Positions 15,054-24,870 are shown, numbered from the stretch's first letter. The stretch is DNA of 64,000 nt from Verrucomicrobiia bacterium (GCA_030432235.1 JAUIHT010000002.1:124001-188000), one strand, 5' to 3'. Notes: generated by a model from the sequence alone, not told the origin. Numbers and translations are program-made.

Positions 15054-15461
15054 ATGAAAACATCCCTGTGTATCTTATTCCTCATCGCGCTGCCATTCAT
15101 CGGCTTTGCTGAAAGTGAAGCCATAACCGACATCCTACCGCCAGGCAAATACCAGCTGAACACTTCTTTACTCATGGGTAATGGAGAAATCCCGAAAATT
15201 TCGAGTCAAAGCGTCACCATCGCTTACAAAGAGTCGCAGCCCTACATCACGATAGGCGACGATGAACTAAAAGTCTATTATAACGGAGAGGCATTCTTCT
15301 TCTATAATCCGCCAAAACAAGAGTCAGATGGAGCTTCGGGCATCGTTCTCTACAATGGTGAAAAATTGGGTGGAAGGCTTGTCGGCAAGAAACAGTGGTT
15401 TGCTGTGGGAAACACGAATCCTCTGGAAGAGAATTTCAATCTGGTACCGGTCAAAGAATAG
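15054..15461 (+). CDS. Hypothetical secreted protein
   Basis: This 135-residue protein has a signal peptide (MKTSLCILFLIALPFIGFAES, cleavage after FA). The mature domain is rich in Gly, Tyr and beta-branched residues (PPGKYQLNTSLLMGNGEIP, YITIGDDELKVYYNGEAFFF) and looks like a small beta sandwich. No family is recognised. The gene is visibly more AT-rich than its neighbours, as is its upstream region (14990-15050), which hints at recent acquisition or weak expression. A bidirectional terminator follows within 20 bases. Confidence 0.72.
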   Translation: MKTSLCILFLIALPFIGFAESEAITDILPPGKYQLNTSLLMGNGEIPKISSQSVTIAYKESQPYITIGDDELKVYYNGEAFFFYNPPKQESDGASGIVLYNGEKLGGRLVGKKQWFAVGNTNPLEENFNLVPVKE

Positions 15462-15479
15462 TCGATGGAGATAGCATAA

Positions 15480-15510
15480 AAAAGCCACACTCATAGGGAG
15501 TGCGGCTTTT
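15480..15510. terminator. Bidirectional rho-independent terminator
   Basis: A 13-position stem AAAAGCCACACTC/GAGTGCGGCTTTT with one mismatch and a 5-base loop, bearing A and T tracts at both ends. It lies between the convergent hypothetical gene (ends 15461) and ferritin gene (ends 15533) and can serve both. Confidence 0.88.
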
Positions 15511-15532
15511 ATGCATTTAAGAAAACACAAAC

Positions 15533-16030
15533 TCAGTCCCCGGTCCGGGAGCCGGCGTCTTTGTCGAGTTGCAGGAGGGCGTTGACGTGTTCGCCGGCCA
15601 TGGTGAGGCGGTCGACCCAGTCCTGGGCGGACTTCTCCTCCTCCACCTGTTCTTGCAGGAACCAACTGAGGAAGTGCTTGGTCTCGTAATCCTTCCCGGT
15701 CTCGGCCAGCTCGTAGAGCTTGTGAATACTCTCAGTATTCTTGATTTCGGCCGCCAGGGCCACCTTGAAGGCTTCCAGGGGTGAATCGTAAACCACCTTG
15801 GGCGCGGGCAGCGTGTCGAGCGTCACGGCCCCAACACGGTCGTTGAGGTAGTTGAAGAAGCGCATGGCGTGGGCGCGTTCCTCGTCGCTTTGCATCAGCA
15901 TCCACTTGGCGAAACCGCTGTAGACGGTAGTCTCGAACCAGGCGGACATGCCGAGGTACAGGTAGGAGGCGTTCAGCTCCTGCGCGATTTGCTGGTTGAT
16001 GGCGGCGGCGAGGGAGTCGGATATTTTCAT
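15533..16030 (-). CDS. ftn: Non-heme ferritin
   Basis: Cytoplasmic iron-storage protein of 165 residues that oxidises Fe(II) and stores Fe(III) in a 24-mer shell. The four-helix pattern is clear: INQQIAQELNASYLYLGMSAWFE (ferroxidase Glu), SDEERAHAMRFFNYLNDR (ExxxH metal site), PLEAFKVALAAEIKNTESIHKLYELA and FLSWFLQEQVEEEKSAQDWV (last ferroxidase Glu/Gln). There is no Met-pair heme motif, so it is Ftn rather than bacterioferritin. The LDTLPAP loop matches FtnA. It is monocistronic, ended by the shared terminator. Confidence 0.95.
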   Translation of the reverse strand: MKISDSLAAAINQQIAQELNASYLYLGMSAWFETTVYSGFAKWMLMQSDEERAHAMRFFNYLNDRVGAVTLDTLPAPKVVYDSPLEAFKVALAAEIKNTESIHKLYELAETGKDYETKHFLSWFLQEQVEEEKSAQDWVDRLTMAGEHVNALLQLDKDAGSRTGD

Positions 16031-16087
16031 AAGTGATTCAGTTGATGGTTACGTGGTTAACACAGCTTAGGCAAAGGCCCGAGGAAA

Positions 16088-16618
16088 TCAAATTTCGATC
16101 CACACCAGCGTCTTCGACGGCACGGCCTCGAACAACTTGATGACCTCGGCGTTGCTCATCAGGACGCAGCCGTGACTGTCGGGCGTACCGAGGCGCTCTT
16201 CGTGGTTGGTGCCGTGGATGTAGATGTAGCGGTCATGCGTGTCCACCCCCAGCCCGACGTTGACGCCCGGCTCGAGCCCGCGCAGCCAGAGGATGCGCGT
16301 GGTGATGAGGTTGGGTTCGTTGGCCTCCGGTGGCAGCTCCATGTAGGGCTTTTGGGCGACACGTCCTTTGAAAACCATGCCCAGCGGTGCGCCATCGCCG
16401 ATTTTTTCGTCGATAAAATGCAGGCCCGTAGGAGTCCCGAGGGAGTTCTCCACGCAACTCGGCGGACGCCGTCCAGTTGACACCGTATACTCGCGCAGGA
16501 GCTGCCCATCACGAAAGTGCCGGAGTTTTTGCTCGCCAATCGACACGTGAATCGCATCGTTCGTGGGTTCGATTGACAATGCACGGCAACGTGCGAATAG
16601 TGTATCCAAAGCCTCCAA
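16088..16618 (-). CDS. L,D-transpeptidase (YkuD domain)
   Basis: Protein of 176 residues with the YkuD catalytic motif: His in YIHGTNHEERLG and Ser-His-Gly-Cys in TPDSHGCVLMSNAEVI near residue 150. The catalytic Cys forms the acyl-enzyme for 3-3 peptidoglycan cross-links or protein attachment. The N-terminal half has VSTGRRPPSCVENSLGTPTG, a pattern seen in short verrucomicrobial L,D-transpeptidases. There is no obvious signal peptide, which is odd for a periplasmic enzyme. The start is TTG at 16618 for lack of an ATG in the first 100 codons; a TTG at 16579 is the alternative. It is divergent from asd, with only seven bases between the starts. Confidence 0.85.
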   Translation of the reverse strand: MEALDTLFARCRALSIEPTNDAIHVSIGEQKLRHFRDGQLLREYTVSTGRRPPSCVENSLGTPTGLHFIDEKIGDGAPLGMVFKGRVAQKPYMELPPEANEPNLITTRILWLRGLEPGVNVGLGVDTHDRYIYIHGTNHEERLGTPDSHGCVLMSNAEVIKLFEAVPSKTLVWIEI

Positions 16619-16625
16619 GATAAAA

Positions 16626-17645
16626 ATGAGTTACAAAGTCGGCATCGTCGGCGCGACTGGCGCCGTGGGTCAAGAACTGATCGACCTCCTCCATGACCGG
16701 GAGTTCCCCATGGAGAGTCTCACCCTGCTCGCATCGAGCCGTTCGGCGGGTAAAACCATCACCCGCGGGGACAAGACGTGGACGGTTGCCGAGGTCACTC
16801 CAGAGGCATTTGACAACCTGGACATCGCGATTTTCAGCGCGGGTGGAGGCACCTCGCTGGCTCTCTGCCTGGAGGCCGCCAAGCGCGGCTGCGTGGCCAT
16901 CGACAACAGCTCGGCCTTCCGCATGGAGGCCGACGTACCGCTGGTCGTGCCGGAAATCAACGCCGAGGCCATGCGCGGGCACAAGGGCATCATTGCCAAC
17001 CCCAACTGCTCCACCGCGGTGGCGCTGATGGGGCTCTACCCGCTGCACGAGGCTTTCGGCCTGAAGCGCTTCTTCGCCGCCACCTACCAAGCCGCCTCGG
17101 GCGCCGGGGCTTCCGCCATGGCCGAGCTCGAAGCGCAAATGCGCGCCTGGGCCAAGGGCGAGGAAATGGTCGCGGAAAAGTTTCCCCACCAGCTCGCCGT
17201 CAACCTCTTCCCGCACGTGGACAAGTTCCTCGACAACGGCTACACCAAGGAAGAGATGAAGATGCTCAACGAGTGCCGCAAGATCATGAGCCTGCCCGGC
17301 CTCCGCGCCTCCACCACCTGCGTGCGTGTGCCGGTACTGCGTGCTCATAGCATCGCCATCAACGCCGAGTTCGAACGGCCCGTGGATGTGGCTAAGGCCC
17401 GCGAGGCCGTCGCCGCCTTCGCCGGTGCGGAAATCTGCGACGAGCCCGCTGAGAACCGCTATCCGATGCCGATCGATTTCTCCGGCAAGGAAAAGTGCGG
17501 CGTGGGCCGCCTGCGCATCGACACCGCCTTCGACAACGGCCTGTCCCTTTGGGTCGTGGGTGACCAGCTCTGGAAGGGCGCCGCCCTCAACGCCGTGCAG
17601 ATCGCCGAAGCCCTCGTCGAGATGGACGCCGTCGCCCCGGCCTGA
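16626..17645 (+). CDS. asd: Aspartate-semialdehyde dehydrogenase
   Basis: Reduces aspartyl phosphate to aspartate semialdehyde in the lysine/threonine/methionine/diaminopimelate pathway. The 339-residue protein starts MSYKVGIVGATGAVGQELI (Rossmann NADP site). The catalytic Cys lies in GIIANPNCSTAVALM near residue 127. The substrate-binding RVPVLRAHSIAINAEFE contains the family's catalytic His. It is cytoplasmic. The ATG at 16626 sits directly at the Rossmann start; an upstream in-frame extension to 16563 runs antisense into the L,D-transpeptidase. An R1 repeat begins ten bases after the stop. Confidence 0.97.
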   Translation: MSYKVGIVGATGAVGQELIDLLHDREFPMESLTLLASSRSAGKTITRGDKTWTVAEVTPEAFDNLDIAIFSAGGGTSLALCLEAAKRGCVAIDNSSAFRMEADVPLVVPEINAEAMRGHKGIIANPNCSTAVALMGLYPLHEAFGLKRFFAATYQAASGAGASAMAELEAQMRAWAKGEEMVAEKFPHQLAVNLFPHVDKFLDNGYTKEEMKMLNECRKIMSLPGLRASTTCVRVPVLRAHSIAINAEFERPVDVAKAREAVAAFAGAEICDEPAENRYPMPIDFSGKEKCGVGRLRIDTAFDNGLSLWVVGDQLWKGAALNAVQIAEALVEMDAVAPA

Positions 17646-17655
17646 GTGCGTGGCG

Positions 17656-17724
17656 CTGCTAACGCACGACCTGGGCTTACGCAGCCCAGACCTGCGGTGC
17701 GTGACCGCACAGGACAATCTTTTG
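17656..17724 (+). repeat. Interspersed hairpin repeat, family R1, copy B
   Basis: Full-length copy between the convergent asd and response-regulator genes. The central hairpin TGGGCT/AGCCCA is at 17672-17688 and the right hairpin GTGCG/CGCAC at 17697-17710. A further hairpin GTGCGT/ACGCAC starts at 17646. The central stem differs from copy C by paired (compensatory) changes. Confidence 0.85.
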
Positions 17725-17735
17725 TCCGCCCGTCC

Positions 17736-18107
17736 CTACCCCTCGAGGAAGGCCTGCATCTTCTGCGTGAGCAGATCGAAGTCGATGGGCTTGCTGACGT
17801 AGTCGTCGCAACCGGCGTCGAGCGCGCGTTGTCGGTCGCCTCGCATGGCATGCGCCGTCAACGCTATGACGGGGATGCCTGCCGTGGCATCGTCCGCCTT
17901 AAGCTCGCCGGCGACCGTCCACCCGTCCTTGCCCGGCAGACTCATGTCGAGCAAAACGATGGCTGGCTTTTTCTCCCGGACGACGACAAGCCCCTCCTCA
18001 CCGTCCTTCGCCAGGATCAGATCGTAGCCTCGCCTAATCAATCGCCGGCGAATCATTTCGCGGAGGATGGCGTTATCCTCCACGAGTAGTATCTGCGGGC
18101 CGCTCAT
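17736..18107 (-). CDS. Single-domain response regulator (CheY-like receiver)
   Basis: Receiver-only protein of 123 residues. The acidic pocket is in [14 protein letters not shown], the phospho-acceptor Asp is in [14 protein letters not shown] near residue 54, Thr/Ser is in VIALTAHAM, and Lys is in [13 protein letters not shown]. No output domain follows, so it acts by protein contact or phosphotransfer. Its ATG overlaps the stop of the upstream ammonium-transporter/kinase gene (ATGA at 18104-18107). That is strong evidence that it is the cognate partner of that kinase. Confidence 0.93.
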   Translation of the reverse strand: MSGPQILLVEDNAILREMIRRRLIRRGYDLILAKDGEEGLVVVREKKPAIVLLDMSLPGKDGWTVAGELKADDATAGIPVIALTAHAMRGDRQRALDAGCDDYVSKPIDFDLLTQKMQAFLEG

Positions 18108-20263
18108 GGAGAAAGGGTGTTCAGTTCAAGTTGACGTGCGGGAACGGGAGCTTCGGTGGGCTCCAGGTCCGCGGGAAGTTCAAGGGTAAAGCAGGAACCT
18201 TCGCCAGGCTTGGAGGCCACTGTGACATCACCGCCCATCAGCCGTACAAAGCTGCGCGTGATGGCAAGGCCCAGACCGGTACCGCCATAGCGCCGGGTCG
18301 TGGAACTATCCGCCTGGGTGAACGCCTCAAAGATGTTTTCCATCTGCTCATCGTTCATGCCGATGCCGGTATCCTTGACCTTGATGAGAATCCGGGGGCG
18401 CTTGCCGTTGGCTTCGCACCTTGAAACGGTCAGGATAATCTGACCGTCATGAGTAAATTTGGCAGCATTGGAAATCAGATTCAGGAGGCACTGTTGCAGC
18501 TTCTTCTCGTCGGAAACCAGAATGCCGACCGTCGGCGGGCAATCAGTCTTGAGCGTGTTACCGCCCTGGCGAATCAGCGGCTGCACGGTCTTGGCCAAAC
18601 CGGCAATAAGATCGGTCACCTCGATGGGCTCGAGGTGCACCTCCATGCGCCCGGACTCAATCTTGGAGATATCAAGCACGCCGTTGATGAGGTGGAGCAA
18701 ATGCTGGCTGGCGTTGGCGATAGCCTCCAGCTCCTCGTCATAAGTGCCCTGGCCGGCATCACGCATCTCCTCCTGGATAAGCTCGGTGTAGCCGGTGATG
18801 ATGCCCAGCGGCGTACGCAGCTCGTGGCTCATGTTGGCCAGGAAGTCGCTCTTGACCTGGTTGGCGCGCACGGCTTCGCCCTGGGCATTGCGGGCCATTT
18901 CGGCGACGTTCTCGCGCTGGCGAATCTCGTCCTCAACACGGGAGAGGACGCGGTTGTACTCGGCGGCGATAATGCCAACCTCCGTATGCGGCTCTTCATG
19001 GACCCGTGAGGTAAAACTGCCCTCGCGACGCTGAGAGTCCATCTCACTGATCAGGTCGACCAGCTCGGTGGTGGCACCGTGCTCGGACACATTGAGGCCG
19101 GCATGCTCCTGCTCGGGCGTCACCCGCAGTGGGACGAAGCGGTTCAGCATTTTGAAAAAGATCCAGGAAATACCAAAGGTCCAAGCCGCACAGACGGACA
19201 CCCCGGCGGCCTGCACCCAAAACTGCATGCCGCGTGAAAGACCTGTATCCAACACTGCCAAGTCCCCGAAAATCGCCACCGCCAGAGTCCCCCAAACGCC
19301 GCAGAAGGCATGCGCCGGCACGGCACCCACGGCGTCGTCAATCTTGAATCGCTCAAGCAGAACAATACCACCGAAGCAAAGCAGGCCCGATATGGTACCG
19401 ATGATAGCGGCCTCCGACGGGCTGACTACATTGCAGTTTGCAGTGATGCCGACCAAGCCCCCGATGATGCCGTTCATGATGGCCCAAGTCTTCGGCATGC
19501 GGTAGTAGGCGTAAGCCACGAACATGGCTGCCACGCCACCAAAAGCGCCCGACACGATGGTGTTCGTAATAATAAGCGGCACATGCTCGTTGAGCGCGAG
19601 CGTGCTGCCACCATTGAAGCCCAGCCAGCCGAACCAGAGAATGAGCGTACCAGCGGTCGCCAAGGTCAGATTGTGCCCCTGGATATTTGGTCGGCCCTTC
19701 TGGAATTGCCCCAACCTCGCGCCGATAACCAGGATGGCGGCGAAGGCCACCCAGCCGCCCACCGAGTGAACCACGGTCGACCCGGCGAAGTCACGGAAGC
19801 CCATCGCGTTGAGCCAGCCGCTGTTGGTGCCAGGCACCACCCCACCCCAGGCCCAATGCCCGAAAATGGGGTAAATCAGACCGGAAACGAAGAAAGCAAT
19901 AATCAGGTAGGCCGAAAAGCGCATCCGCTCAGCCACGGCACCGGAGATAATCGTCGTGGCCGTGCCGCAGAATACCAATTGGAAAATAAAAAAAGCCAGC
20001 AGCCAGTAGTCAGTCCCCGCATCGACAAAAAAGAAACTGTGGCCAATCCAGCCCGTCTCACCCGCTCCAAACATCAACGCAAAGCCGAACAGCCAGAAGA
20101 CGGACGCCGAGACGCAGAAGTCCGCCATATTCTTGATCGCGACATTGATGCTGTTCTTGGCGCGCACCAGCCCCGACTCGAGAAAACAAAATCCAACCTG
20201 CATCGTCATCACCAAGGCGGCGGTGACGAGTATCCAGGCAATATTCAGGCCTTCATGATCCAT
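18104..20263 (-). CDS. Ammonium transporter-histidine kinase fusion (Amt sensor kinase)
   Basis: Membrane sensor of about 719 residues. Residues 1-410 form a full Amt/MEP/Rh domain with about eleven membrane helices. The conserved Asp and first pore His are in [16 protein letters not shown], the second pore His in [14 protein letters not shown], and [17 protein letters not shown] is the typical helix 3 block. A linker with a coiled coil (about 420-470) leads to the HisKA domain with H-box [10 protein letters not shown] near residue 478. The HATPase follows with [21 protein letters not shown] and GGTGLGLAI. Amt-kinase fusions are known, for example Ks-Amt5 of Kuenenia, which senses ammonium. 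Both pore histidines are retained, so some conduction is possible. The ATG at 20263 is preferred to a GTG at 20290. Confidence 0.93.
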   Translation of the reverse strand: MDHEGLNIAWILVTAALVMTMQVGFCFLESGLVRAKNSINVAIKNMADFCVSASVFWLFGFALMFGAGETGWIGHSFFFVDAGTDYWLLAFFIFQLVFCGTATTIISGAVAERMRFSAYLIIAFFVSGLIYPIFGHWAWGGVVPGTNSGWLNAMGFRDFAGSTVVHSVGGWVAFAAILVIGARLGQFQKGRPNIQGHNLTLATAGTLILWFGWLGFNGGSTLALNEHVPLIITNTIVSGAFGGVAAMFVAYAYYRMPKTWAIMNGIIGGLVGITANCNVVSPSEAAIIGTISGLLCFGGIVLLERFKIDDAVGAVPAHAFCGVWGTLAVAIFGDLAVLDTGLSRGMQFWVQAAGVSVCAAWTFGISWIFFKMLNRFVPLRVTPEQEHAGLNVSEHGATTELVDLISEMDSQRREGSFTSRVHEEPHTEVGIIAAEYNRVLSRVEDEIRQRENVAEMARNAQGEAVRANQVKSDFLANMSHELRTPLGIITGYTELIQEEMRDAGQGTYDEELEAIANASQHLLHLINGVLDISKIESGRMEVHLEPIEVTDLIAGLAKTVQPLIRQGGNTLKTDCPPTVGILVSDEKKLQQCLLNLISNAAKFTHDGQIILTVSRCEANGKRPRILIKVKDTGIGMNDEQMENIFEAFTQADSSTTRRYGGTGLGLAITRSFVRLMGGDVTVASKPGEGSCFTLELPADLEPTEAPVPARQLELNTLSP

Positions 20264-20399
20264 ATGACTGCACGGACAAGGTGCCTGCACTGCCTAAGGT
20301 TAAGAACAGCAAAGATATAGAGCACCAGTCCCCCGTGCCTAGAGCATTTTCCAGGCCGATAAAAATCAGGCCGGAATCAAGAGCAACACCTAGGGTGTT

Positions 20400-21170
20400 T
20401 TAGCGGCCCAACTGAAGGGATTGCGTCAGGTCAAAGGACAGTATCGTGCCAGACTTGTAAACGACCTGATCCGGCTTGCGCAGGACGCCTCCCGCCGCAG
20501 CGGCAGCCATACCGCCAAGCGCACCATCGCCTGCATCATCATTGGCAATAGCACCAAAAATAGCCCCCTTGGCCGCGCCACCAGCGGCATCCTTGATCAT
20601 GCCCTTGCCTTTGACGTCCTCGGATTGCGCCGTGGTGCTGATCGAGTACTGCTGCGAGCCGACCACCAGGGTGTTAAGGGAAAAGCTTAGAGAAGCGTTG
20701 CGGCCAAGCAAACGGCGCGCGCCGTGGACTTCGCTCACCGTGCCATTGACCCGCGAACCCGCCGGAGCCACGACAGTGTCGCCAACCGTCAACGGAGAGA
20801 CCAGCGTACCGCTAAACATCTGGCCGACTTGCGCGTTACCGGAGTCCAGCTCCTGGGACAGGGAAACCAGCAGAGGCGTGCCAGCGGGAATCGTAGCGGC
20901 GGACGGAGCGGACTGGACCGGGGCCGTGCTCATGGCGACCGGTGCGGACGAACTGCTTGCCACGGGAGCGCCCGGGCTTCCCCCAAAGGTAATAGCAGCC
21001 ACTTGCATGACCGGATAGTCATTGATTTGCCCCTCCACCTCAAAGCGCACGGTAGCGATAGTGCCGCCGGCGTAGGTGCCATTCAGGACTTTTCCGTCCT
21101 TGAGTTGCAGCATGTCGGCGGAGGCAAGCGAAGGCACCAGAAGGATGCCAATATAGGTAAGTACTTTCAT
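20400..21170 (-). CDS. Secreted protein with glycine-zipper-like C-terminal segment
   Basis: This 256-residue protein has a signal peptide (MKVLTYIGILLVPSLASA). An N-terminal domain of about 45 residues (MLQLKDGKVLNGTYAGGTIA) resembles short beta modules that recognise cell-wall or RNA-like ligands. An Ala/Ser/Pro linker leads to a beta-rich domain (IPAGTPLLVSLSQELDSGNA, VVAPAGSRVNGTVSEV). Near residues 195-230 a Gly/Ala-rich helix pair (AAGGAAKGAIFGAIANDDAG) has the spacing of YMGG-type glycine zippers found in outer-membrane proteins. The function is unknown; an envelope location is inferred. Confidence 0.7.
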   Translation of the reverse strand: MKVLTYIGILLVPSLASADMLQLKDGKVLNGTYAGGTIATVRFEVEGQINDYPVMQVAAITFGGSPGAPVASSSSAPVAMSTAPVQSAPSAATIPAGTPLLVSLSQELDSGNAQVGQMFSGTLVSPLTVGDTVVAPAGSRVNGTVSEVHGARRLLGRNASLSFSLNTLVVGSQQYSISTTAQSEDVKGKGMIKDAAGGAAKGAIFGAIANDDAGDGALGGMAAAAAGGVLRKPDQVVYKSGTILSFDLTQSLQLGR

Positions 21171-21212
21171 ACGTTGATGTGAGTTTGCTGAGTAAAAAAC
21201 AGACCGGTACCA

Positions 21213-21884
21213 TTACTCCTTTGCAGGGATAATGGCAAGCGGTAGAATTTGCCCGCGCAGCTCACCCAACTCATTCAAGCACGTATGGATATTAATATAA
21301 ATTTTGCCGCCAAGTAACGCCTGAACCTCCTCTTCCTGACTCAGAGCCGGGGTCAAGTGCGGATTGCCCTGTACTTTATAGACGCCGGTAATAAAGCCCG
21401 ACATCCCCTTGGGCGCAACATCGCCTGAGGTAGGCGGAGAGGCTGTCCAGCCAAGCCCTTTGGAATCACCGGTGGGCTCGCCTGAAATGGTTTGTACGAT
21501 GGGCCCGGTCACTCCCGGCTCACCATAGTGAAAGTGCATCATGATGGGCGGGCCGCTCAAGCCACCATACGAGATAGAGTATTTCAGTTCATTCGTTTCC
21601 GGATCAAACAGCAGGGTCGCCGAACCGGTTGCGTGCGGATAAGGGCGTGGATCCAGCTGTTCACCACAGAATTCCGTATAAACTGGATGCGGCACTTTCT
21701 CATCCCCGGGCTGAAAGAGCGCATGGGCAACCGACGCTGTGGTTAAGGTTGCCTGAAGTGGAATCGGCTCAGCAACTTTGACCTGCGGCGGATTCAAGGT
21801 CAAAGGGGTCACATGCTCGGCATGTTGGGCGCTGAGCGAAAAAGATAGGCTCAGGCCCGCGAGGATCACGGTGATTGTTTTCAT
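21213..21884 (-). CDS. CHRD-domain secreted protein
   Basis: This 223-residue protein has a signal peptide (MKTITVILAGLSLSFSLSA). It contains one CHRD domain: TGSATLLFDPETNELKYSIS, MMHFHYGEPGVTGPIV, then the diagnostic end GKIYINIHTCLNELGELRGQIL. The HFH...G and NIHT...GELRGQI motifs are hallmarks. CHRD domains occur in chordin and in many bacterial secreted proteins of unknown role. It is next to, but separated by 150 bases from, the respiratory operon on the same strand; no functional link is evident. Confidence 0.88.
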   Translation of the reverse strand: MKTITVILAGLSLSFSLSAQHAEHVTPLTLNPPQVKVAEPIPLQATLTTASVAHALFQPGDEKVPHPVYTEFCGEQLDPRPYPHATGSATLLFDPETNELKYSISYGGLSGPPIMMHFHYGEPGVTGPIVQTISGEPTGDSKGLGWTASPPTSGDVAPKGMSGFITGVYKVQGNPHLTPALSQEEEVQALLGGKIYINIHTCLNELGELRGQILPLAIIPAKE

Positions 21885-22035
21885 GGATTGAACATAGTAG
21901 AAGTTAGGTAGTAGTAGTTTAAAGAGCCCTAACCACTCATGACAATCCGAAAAGATGCGTTATTCGGGCAGGCATGCGTCACCCAAAAAGAATCAGGGCG
22001 ACACTTTTAGCGAAGAAAAAACAGTAAACCGGAAT

Positions 22036-22737
22036 TTACTCCAAAGGATGCGCAGAGAGAAGCTCATCCGCGCTCCAGGCCGTGCTCTTGCTGGCGATTT
22101 CGCCGCGTACACGCGCGACCGTTTCCTCGGTGATAGGCGGCGCTTCATTGCCGAAAGCCTGACGCACATAGGTCGTGATGGCGTGAATATCGCGGTCATC
22201 CCAGCCCAGGCCATTCTCGCCATAGGAGGGCATGTTACCGTTGTACTCGGTGCCAAGGACATCAATGGGCCCGCTCAGGCCGCGCAGAAGAATCTTAACA
22301 AGGCGATCTTCGCTTCCAACCACATAGGGGGAACCGGCCAACGGCGGAAAAACACCAGGCACGCCCTGCCCCTCGGCCTGGTGACAGGCGGCACAGTTAT
22401 TCTTGAAGAGACGGTCACCCTTCTTGATGGGGTCCCAGGCGGCTGCGGTCTGATCACCGCCGAAGCCGGGCTTCCAATCCGGATCGTAGATGTCGTAGCG
22501 GAACTCCGCCGAGTGGTTGGCAATGTAGATCCCTCCCCAAAAGACCAGTGCGCCGAAGAGGAAAAGCAGGACAATCGGAATCTGCGAAAAGCCCTCGGTC
22601 GGCTCCTCCTTCTCGCGACCCAACTGCTGGTGGATGCGATGGATGGAGTCGTCGCCGTAGGCCGCGCGGTCAATCTCCGAGAGGTGATCGCTCGGAGCCG
22701 GGCGATGCTTGTCGGAATGATGTGGATTGTCGGCCAT
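22036..22737 (-). CDS. cbb3-type oxidase-associated mono-heme cytochrome c (CcoP-like)
   Basis: Membrane-anchored cytochrome c of 233 residues. The N-terminal soluble stretch (about 50 residues, HQQLGREKEEP) is followed by one membrane helix (about 54-73, IVLLFLFGALVFWGGIYIAN) and a periplasmic cytochrome c domain with heme motif CAACH and probable axial Met in YNGNMPSYG. CcoP normally carries two hemes in about 300 residues; this one has a single heme. It is the last gene of the ccoN-O-P set and starts four bases after ccoO ends. Its role would be electron entry to the oxidase from complex III or soluble cytochromes. Confidence 0.85.
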   Translation of the reverse strand: MADNPHHSDKHRPAPSDHLSEIDRAAYGDDSIHRIHQQLGREKEEPTEGFSQIPIVLLFLFGALVFWGGIYIANHSAEFRYDIYDPDWKPGFGGDQTAAAWDPIKKGDRLFKNNCAACHQAEGQGVPGVFPPLAGSPYVVGSEDRLVKILLRGLSGPIDVLGTEYNGNMPSYGENGLGWDDRDIHAITTYVRQAFGNEAPPITEETVARVRGEIASKSTAWSADELLSAHPLE

Positions 22738-22741
22738 GATT

Positions 22742-23371
22742 TTACTCGGCGAAACGGGATTCGGGCAGTTCGTAGTCCACCTTCAGGCTCAACAGGTAAG
22801 CCACGAGCTGACGGGCGCGTTCGGTGGGGACGATTTCGTAGCCTGCGGGAGGACGCTCGTAAGCATAATCGTCGGGAAAGATAAGGGCGTCCGGCGAGGG
22901 AGCATCACCGATCTCGCGGGTCTCAAAGAGATAGCGGAAAGGCGGCATGATGGAGCCCTTGGAAGTGATGTCGGGATTGTAAAGGTGCAGGTAGTGCCAC
23001 TCCGTGCTGGGCTGGCGCTGACCAATGGTCATCAGGTCCGGCCCGGTACGGCTGGTGCCGAGGAGCACGCGGGGCTGCAAAATGTAGTCGCGGGGCACGG
23101 TCTGGCGGTCGCCCCAGCCACGCTCCCAGTCGGCTCCGTAACCCTTGCGGCGGACCTGCTGCGAATGGCAGTAAAGGCAGCCTTGATCGATGTAAATCAG
23201 GCGACCCTGCTGAGCCTCGCCCACGATGGCCTGCGGCTGCGGCGTTTCGCCTTCTTCCAACGCGATGGGCTTGAGCCCGCCGTATTGGATTTCGCTGCTC
23301 AGGATGAGCCCCGTCCAGGAGAAAGCCAGGCAGAAGAAGATGCCGAGAAAGAGGAGCGGAAGATTCTTCAT
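22742..23371 (-). CDS. ccoO: cbb3-type cytochrome c oxidase subunit II (CcoO-like)
   Basis: Mono-heme membrane cytochrome c of 209 residues. An N-terminal anchor ([19 protein letters not shown]) is followed by EGRLIYID-like [20 protein letters not shown], the classic CcoO heme site. [16 protein letters not shown] and the axial Met in [11 protein letters not shown] follow. The start overlaps the ccoN stop by four bases (ATGA, 23368-23371). It passes electrons from the complex III or CcoP hemes to the binuclear centre in CcoN. Confidence 0.92.
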   Translation of the reverse strand: MKNLPLLFLGIFFCLAFSWTGLILSSEIQYGGLKPIALEEGETPQPQAIVGEAQQGRLIYIDQGCLYCHSQQVRRKGYGADWERGWGDRQTVPRDYILQPRVLLGTSRTGPDLMTIGQRQPSTEWHYLHLYNPDITSKGSIMPPFRYLFETREIGDAPSPDALIFPDDYAYERPPAGYEIVPTERARQLVAYLLSLKVDYELPESRFAE

Positions 23372-24870
23372 CCAGCCTTACCCTCCCCTCTGATGGAGTC
23401 CAGAAGCAGCGTAGGACCTTCGCGGTAGCGGCTGATCTTTGGTCCGGCAAGCATCCAGAAGAAGTGAACGAAGAAGGCAATGTGACCGATGGTCAGCAGC
23501 ACACCCGACACCGAGCGAGAGAAAAGCCAGGGCACGAGCGCATGAACCACCTCGAGGAAGGTGTACTTGGGGTTCCCGTCGGGGGTCAGCTCGTTCATCA
23601 TCATGCCCTGAATCCAGCCGCCCACATGCAGGCCGACGAGCATGATGCCGATACCGATGGCGCAGCACCAGAAGTGGGTCTTGATCAAGGCGGCGGAGGG
23701 CCACTCACGGTTGAGCATGCGCGGCATCATGAAGTAGATGCTGCCGTACATCACCATGGTGAAGAAAGCGTAGACGCCGTGGTGGGCATGCCCCACGGTG
23801 AACTGCGTGAAGTGCGTCACCACGTTGACGTCACGCAGTGCCATACCGGAACCAAAGAGGCTGGCCAGCGTGTAGGACATCGCGCCGAAGACGATGAAGC
23901 GCAGCGTCGGGCTGGCCCAGGTGGCGCGGGCGTTACCCACGGCGGTAAAGTGGTGGTTGATGGCTGTGACAATGACCGGGATGACCATCATCACGCTGGC
24001 TACGATACCGGCGGAGATCAGCCAGACCGGAATCGGGCCGCCGATCAGGTGGTGAACCCCCGCCCAGTTATAGAACAGGGCCAGCGACCAGAAGCCGAGC
24101 ACCGACAGGTAATAGCTGTAAATCGGACGCCCCAGTACCTTGGGCAGGAAGTAGTAAATCGCGCCCAGACCGACCGGCGTGAACCACAGCCCGAGGACAT
24201 TGTGCGCGAACCACCAATTGGTGATGGCCTGCACCGTGCCGCGCGCGGGTTCGATGAAAATCATCGTCTGTGCGATGATGTAGAGCCAGGGGAACCAGAA
24301 CAGTGCAGCCAGGATGTACCACTGGGACACATACACGTGGCCGAGCTGGCGGAAACGGAAAGCAATAACGCCCCACACACCGATCAGGATGTAGGAGAAA
24401 GCCAGAATCGGAGCCACCTGCGGGGGCATTTCCAGCCACTCCACCGAGGTCAGACCGCCAGTCAGGATACCGATGACGCCGATGGTCACACCGATGTTCC
24501 AGAAAATACCTGCGATGATAAGCAAGCCGCCATGACGCACCGCCGTCTTACACAGGCGCGCCATAATCCACAGCGACACCGCGAAGATGGCGTTGTTGGC
24601 CCAGCCGAAGGCCATGGCGTTCAAGTGGGCCGAGCGCGCGCGCCCGAAAGTCAGCCATTCGACGTTGGCCAGGAAGTCCGGGCTATGCAGCTTGATGGAG
24701 GCCACCAGAGCGAAAAACGAACCGATCACCAGCCAGCAGACCGCTGCGCTGAGAAAGAGAATCGATGGCGTCCGCATCGACTCGTCGATCTCGCTGAGCT
24801 GCACCTTGACCGGTATCCCGGGCCTGGCCTTGGGATCGATGCTGGAGAAAAATGACAGAAGCGGACTCAC
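23368..24870 (-). CDS. ccoN: cbb3-type cytochrome c oxidase catalytic subunit I
   Basis: Heme-copper oxidase subunit of 500 residues with about 12 membrane helices. Ligands visible: low-spin heme His in [14 protein letters not shown], CuB His in [13 protein letters not shown], the CuB His pair in [10 protein letters not shown], and the distal heme ligands in [13 protein letters not shown]. The pattern, with no Tyr cross-linked in the HNVLGLW helix, is that of the C-type (cbb3) family, which has high oxygen affinity. The start is GTG at 24870; the next in-frame Met is 31 residues in. It lies downstream of the ccoS-like gene and the act cluster in one transcription unit. Confidence 0.94.
   Translation of the reverse strand: MSPLLSFFSSIDPKARPGIPVKVQLSEIDESMRTPSILFLSAAVCWLVIGSFFALVASIKLHSPDFLANVEWLTFGRARSAHLNAMAFGWANNAIFAVSLWIMARLCKTAVRHGGLLIIAGIFWNIGVTIGVIGILTGGLTSVEWLEMPPQVAPILAFSYILIGVWGVIAFRFRQLGHVYVSQWYILAALFWFPWLYIIAQTMIFIEPARGTVQAITNWWFAHNVLGLWFTPVGLGAIYYFLPKVLGRPIYSYYLSVLGFWSLALFYNWAGVHHLIGGPIPVWLISAGIVASVMMVIPVIVTAINHHFTAVGNARATWASPTLRFIVFGAMSYTLASLFGSGMALRDVNVVTHFTQFTVGHAHHGVYAFFTMVMYGSIYFMMPRMLNREWPSAALIKTHFWCCAIGIGIMLVGLHVGGWIQGMMMNELTPDGNPKYTFLEVVHALVPWLFSRSVSGVLLTIGHIAFFVHFFWMLAGPKISRYREGPTLLLDSIRGEGKAG

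Noticed and set aside
16509-17717. Minus-strand open frame of 402 codons over asd
   Set aside because: It is antisense to asd and its first residues come from an R1 repeat; no family features.
17646-17735. Small coding gene between asd and the response regulator
   Set aside because: The interval is filled by the R1 repeat and short frames there consist of repeat sequence.
20341-20399. Terminator with ACACC/GGTGT stem downstream of the Amt-kinase region
   Set aside because: The stem is five bases, and no T-run follows on the strand of the genes here.
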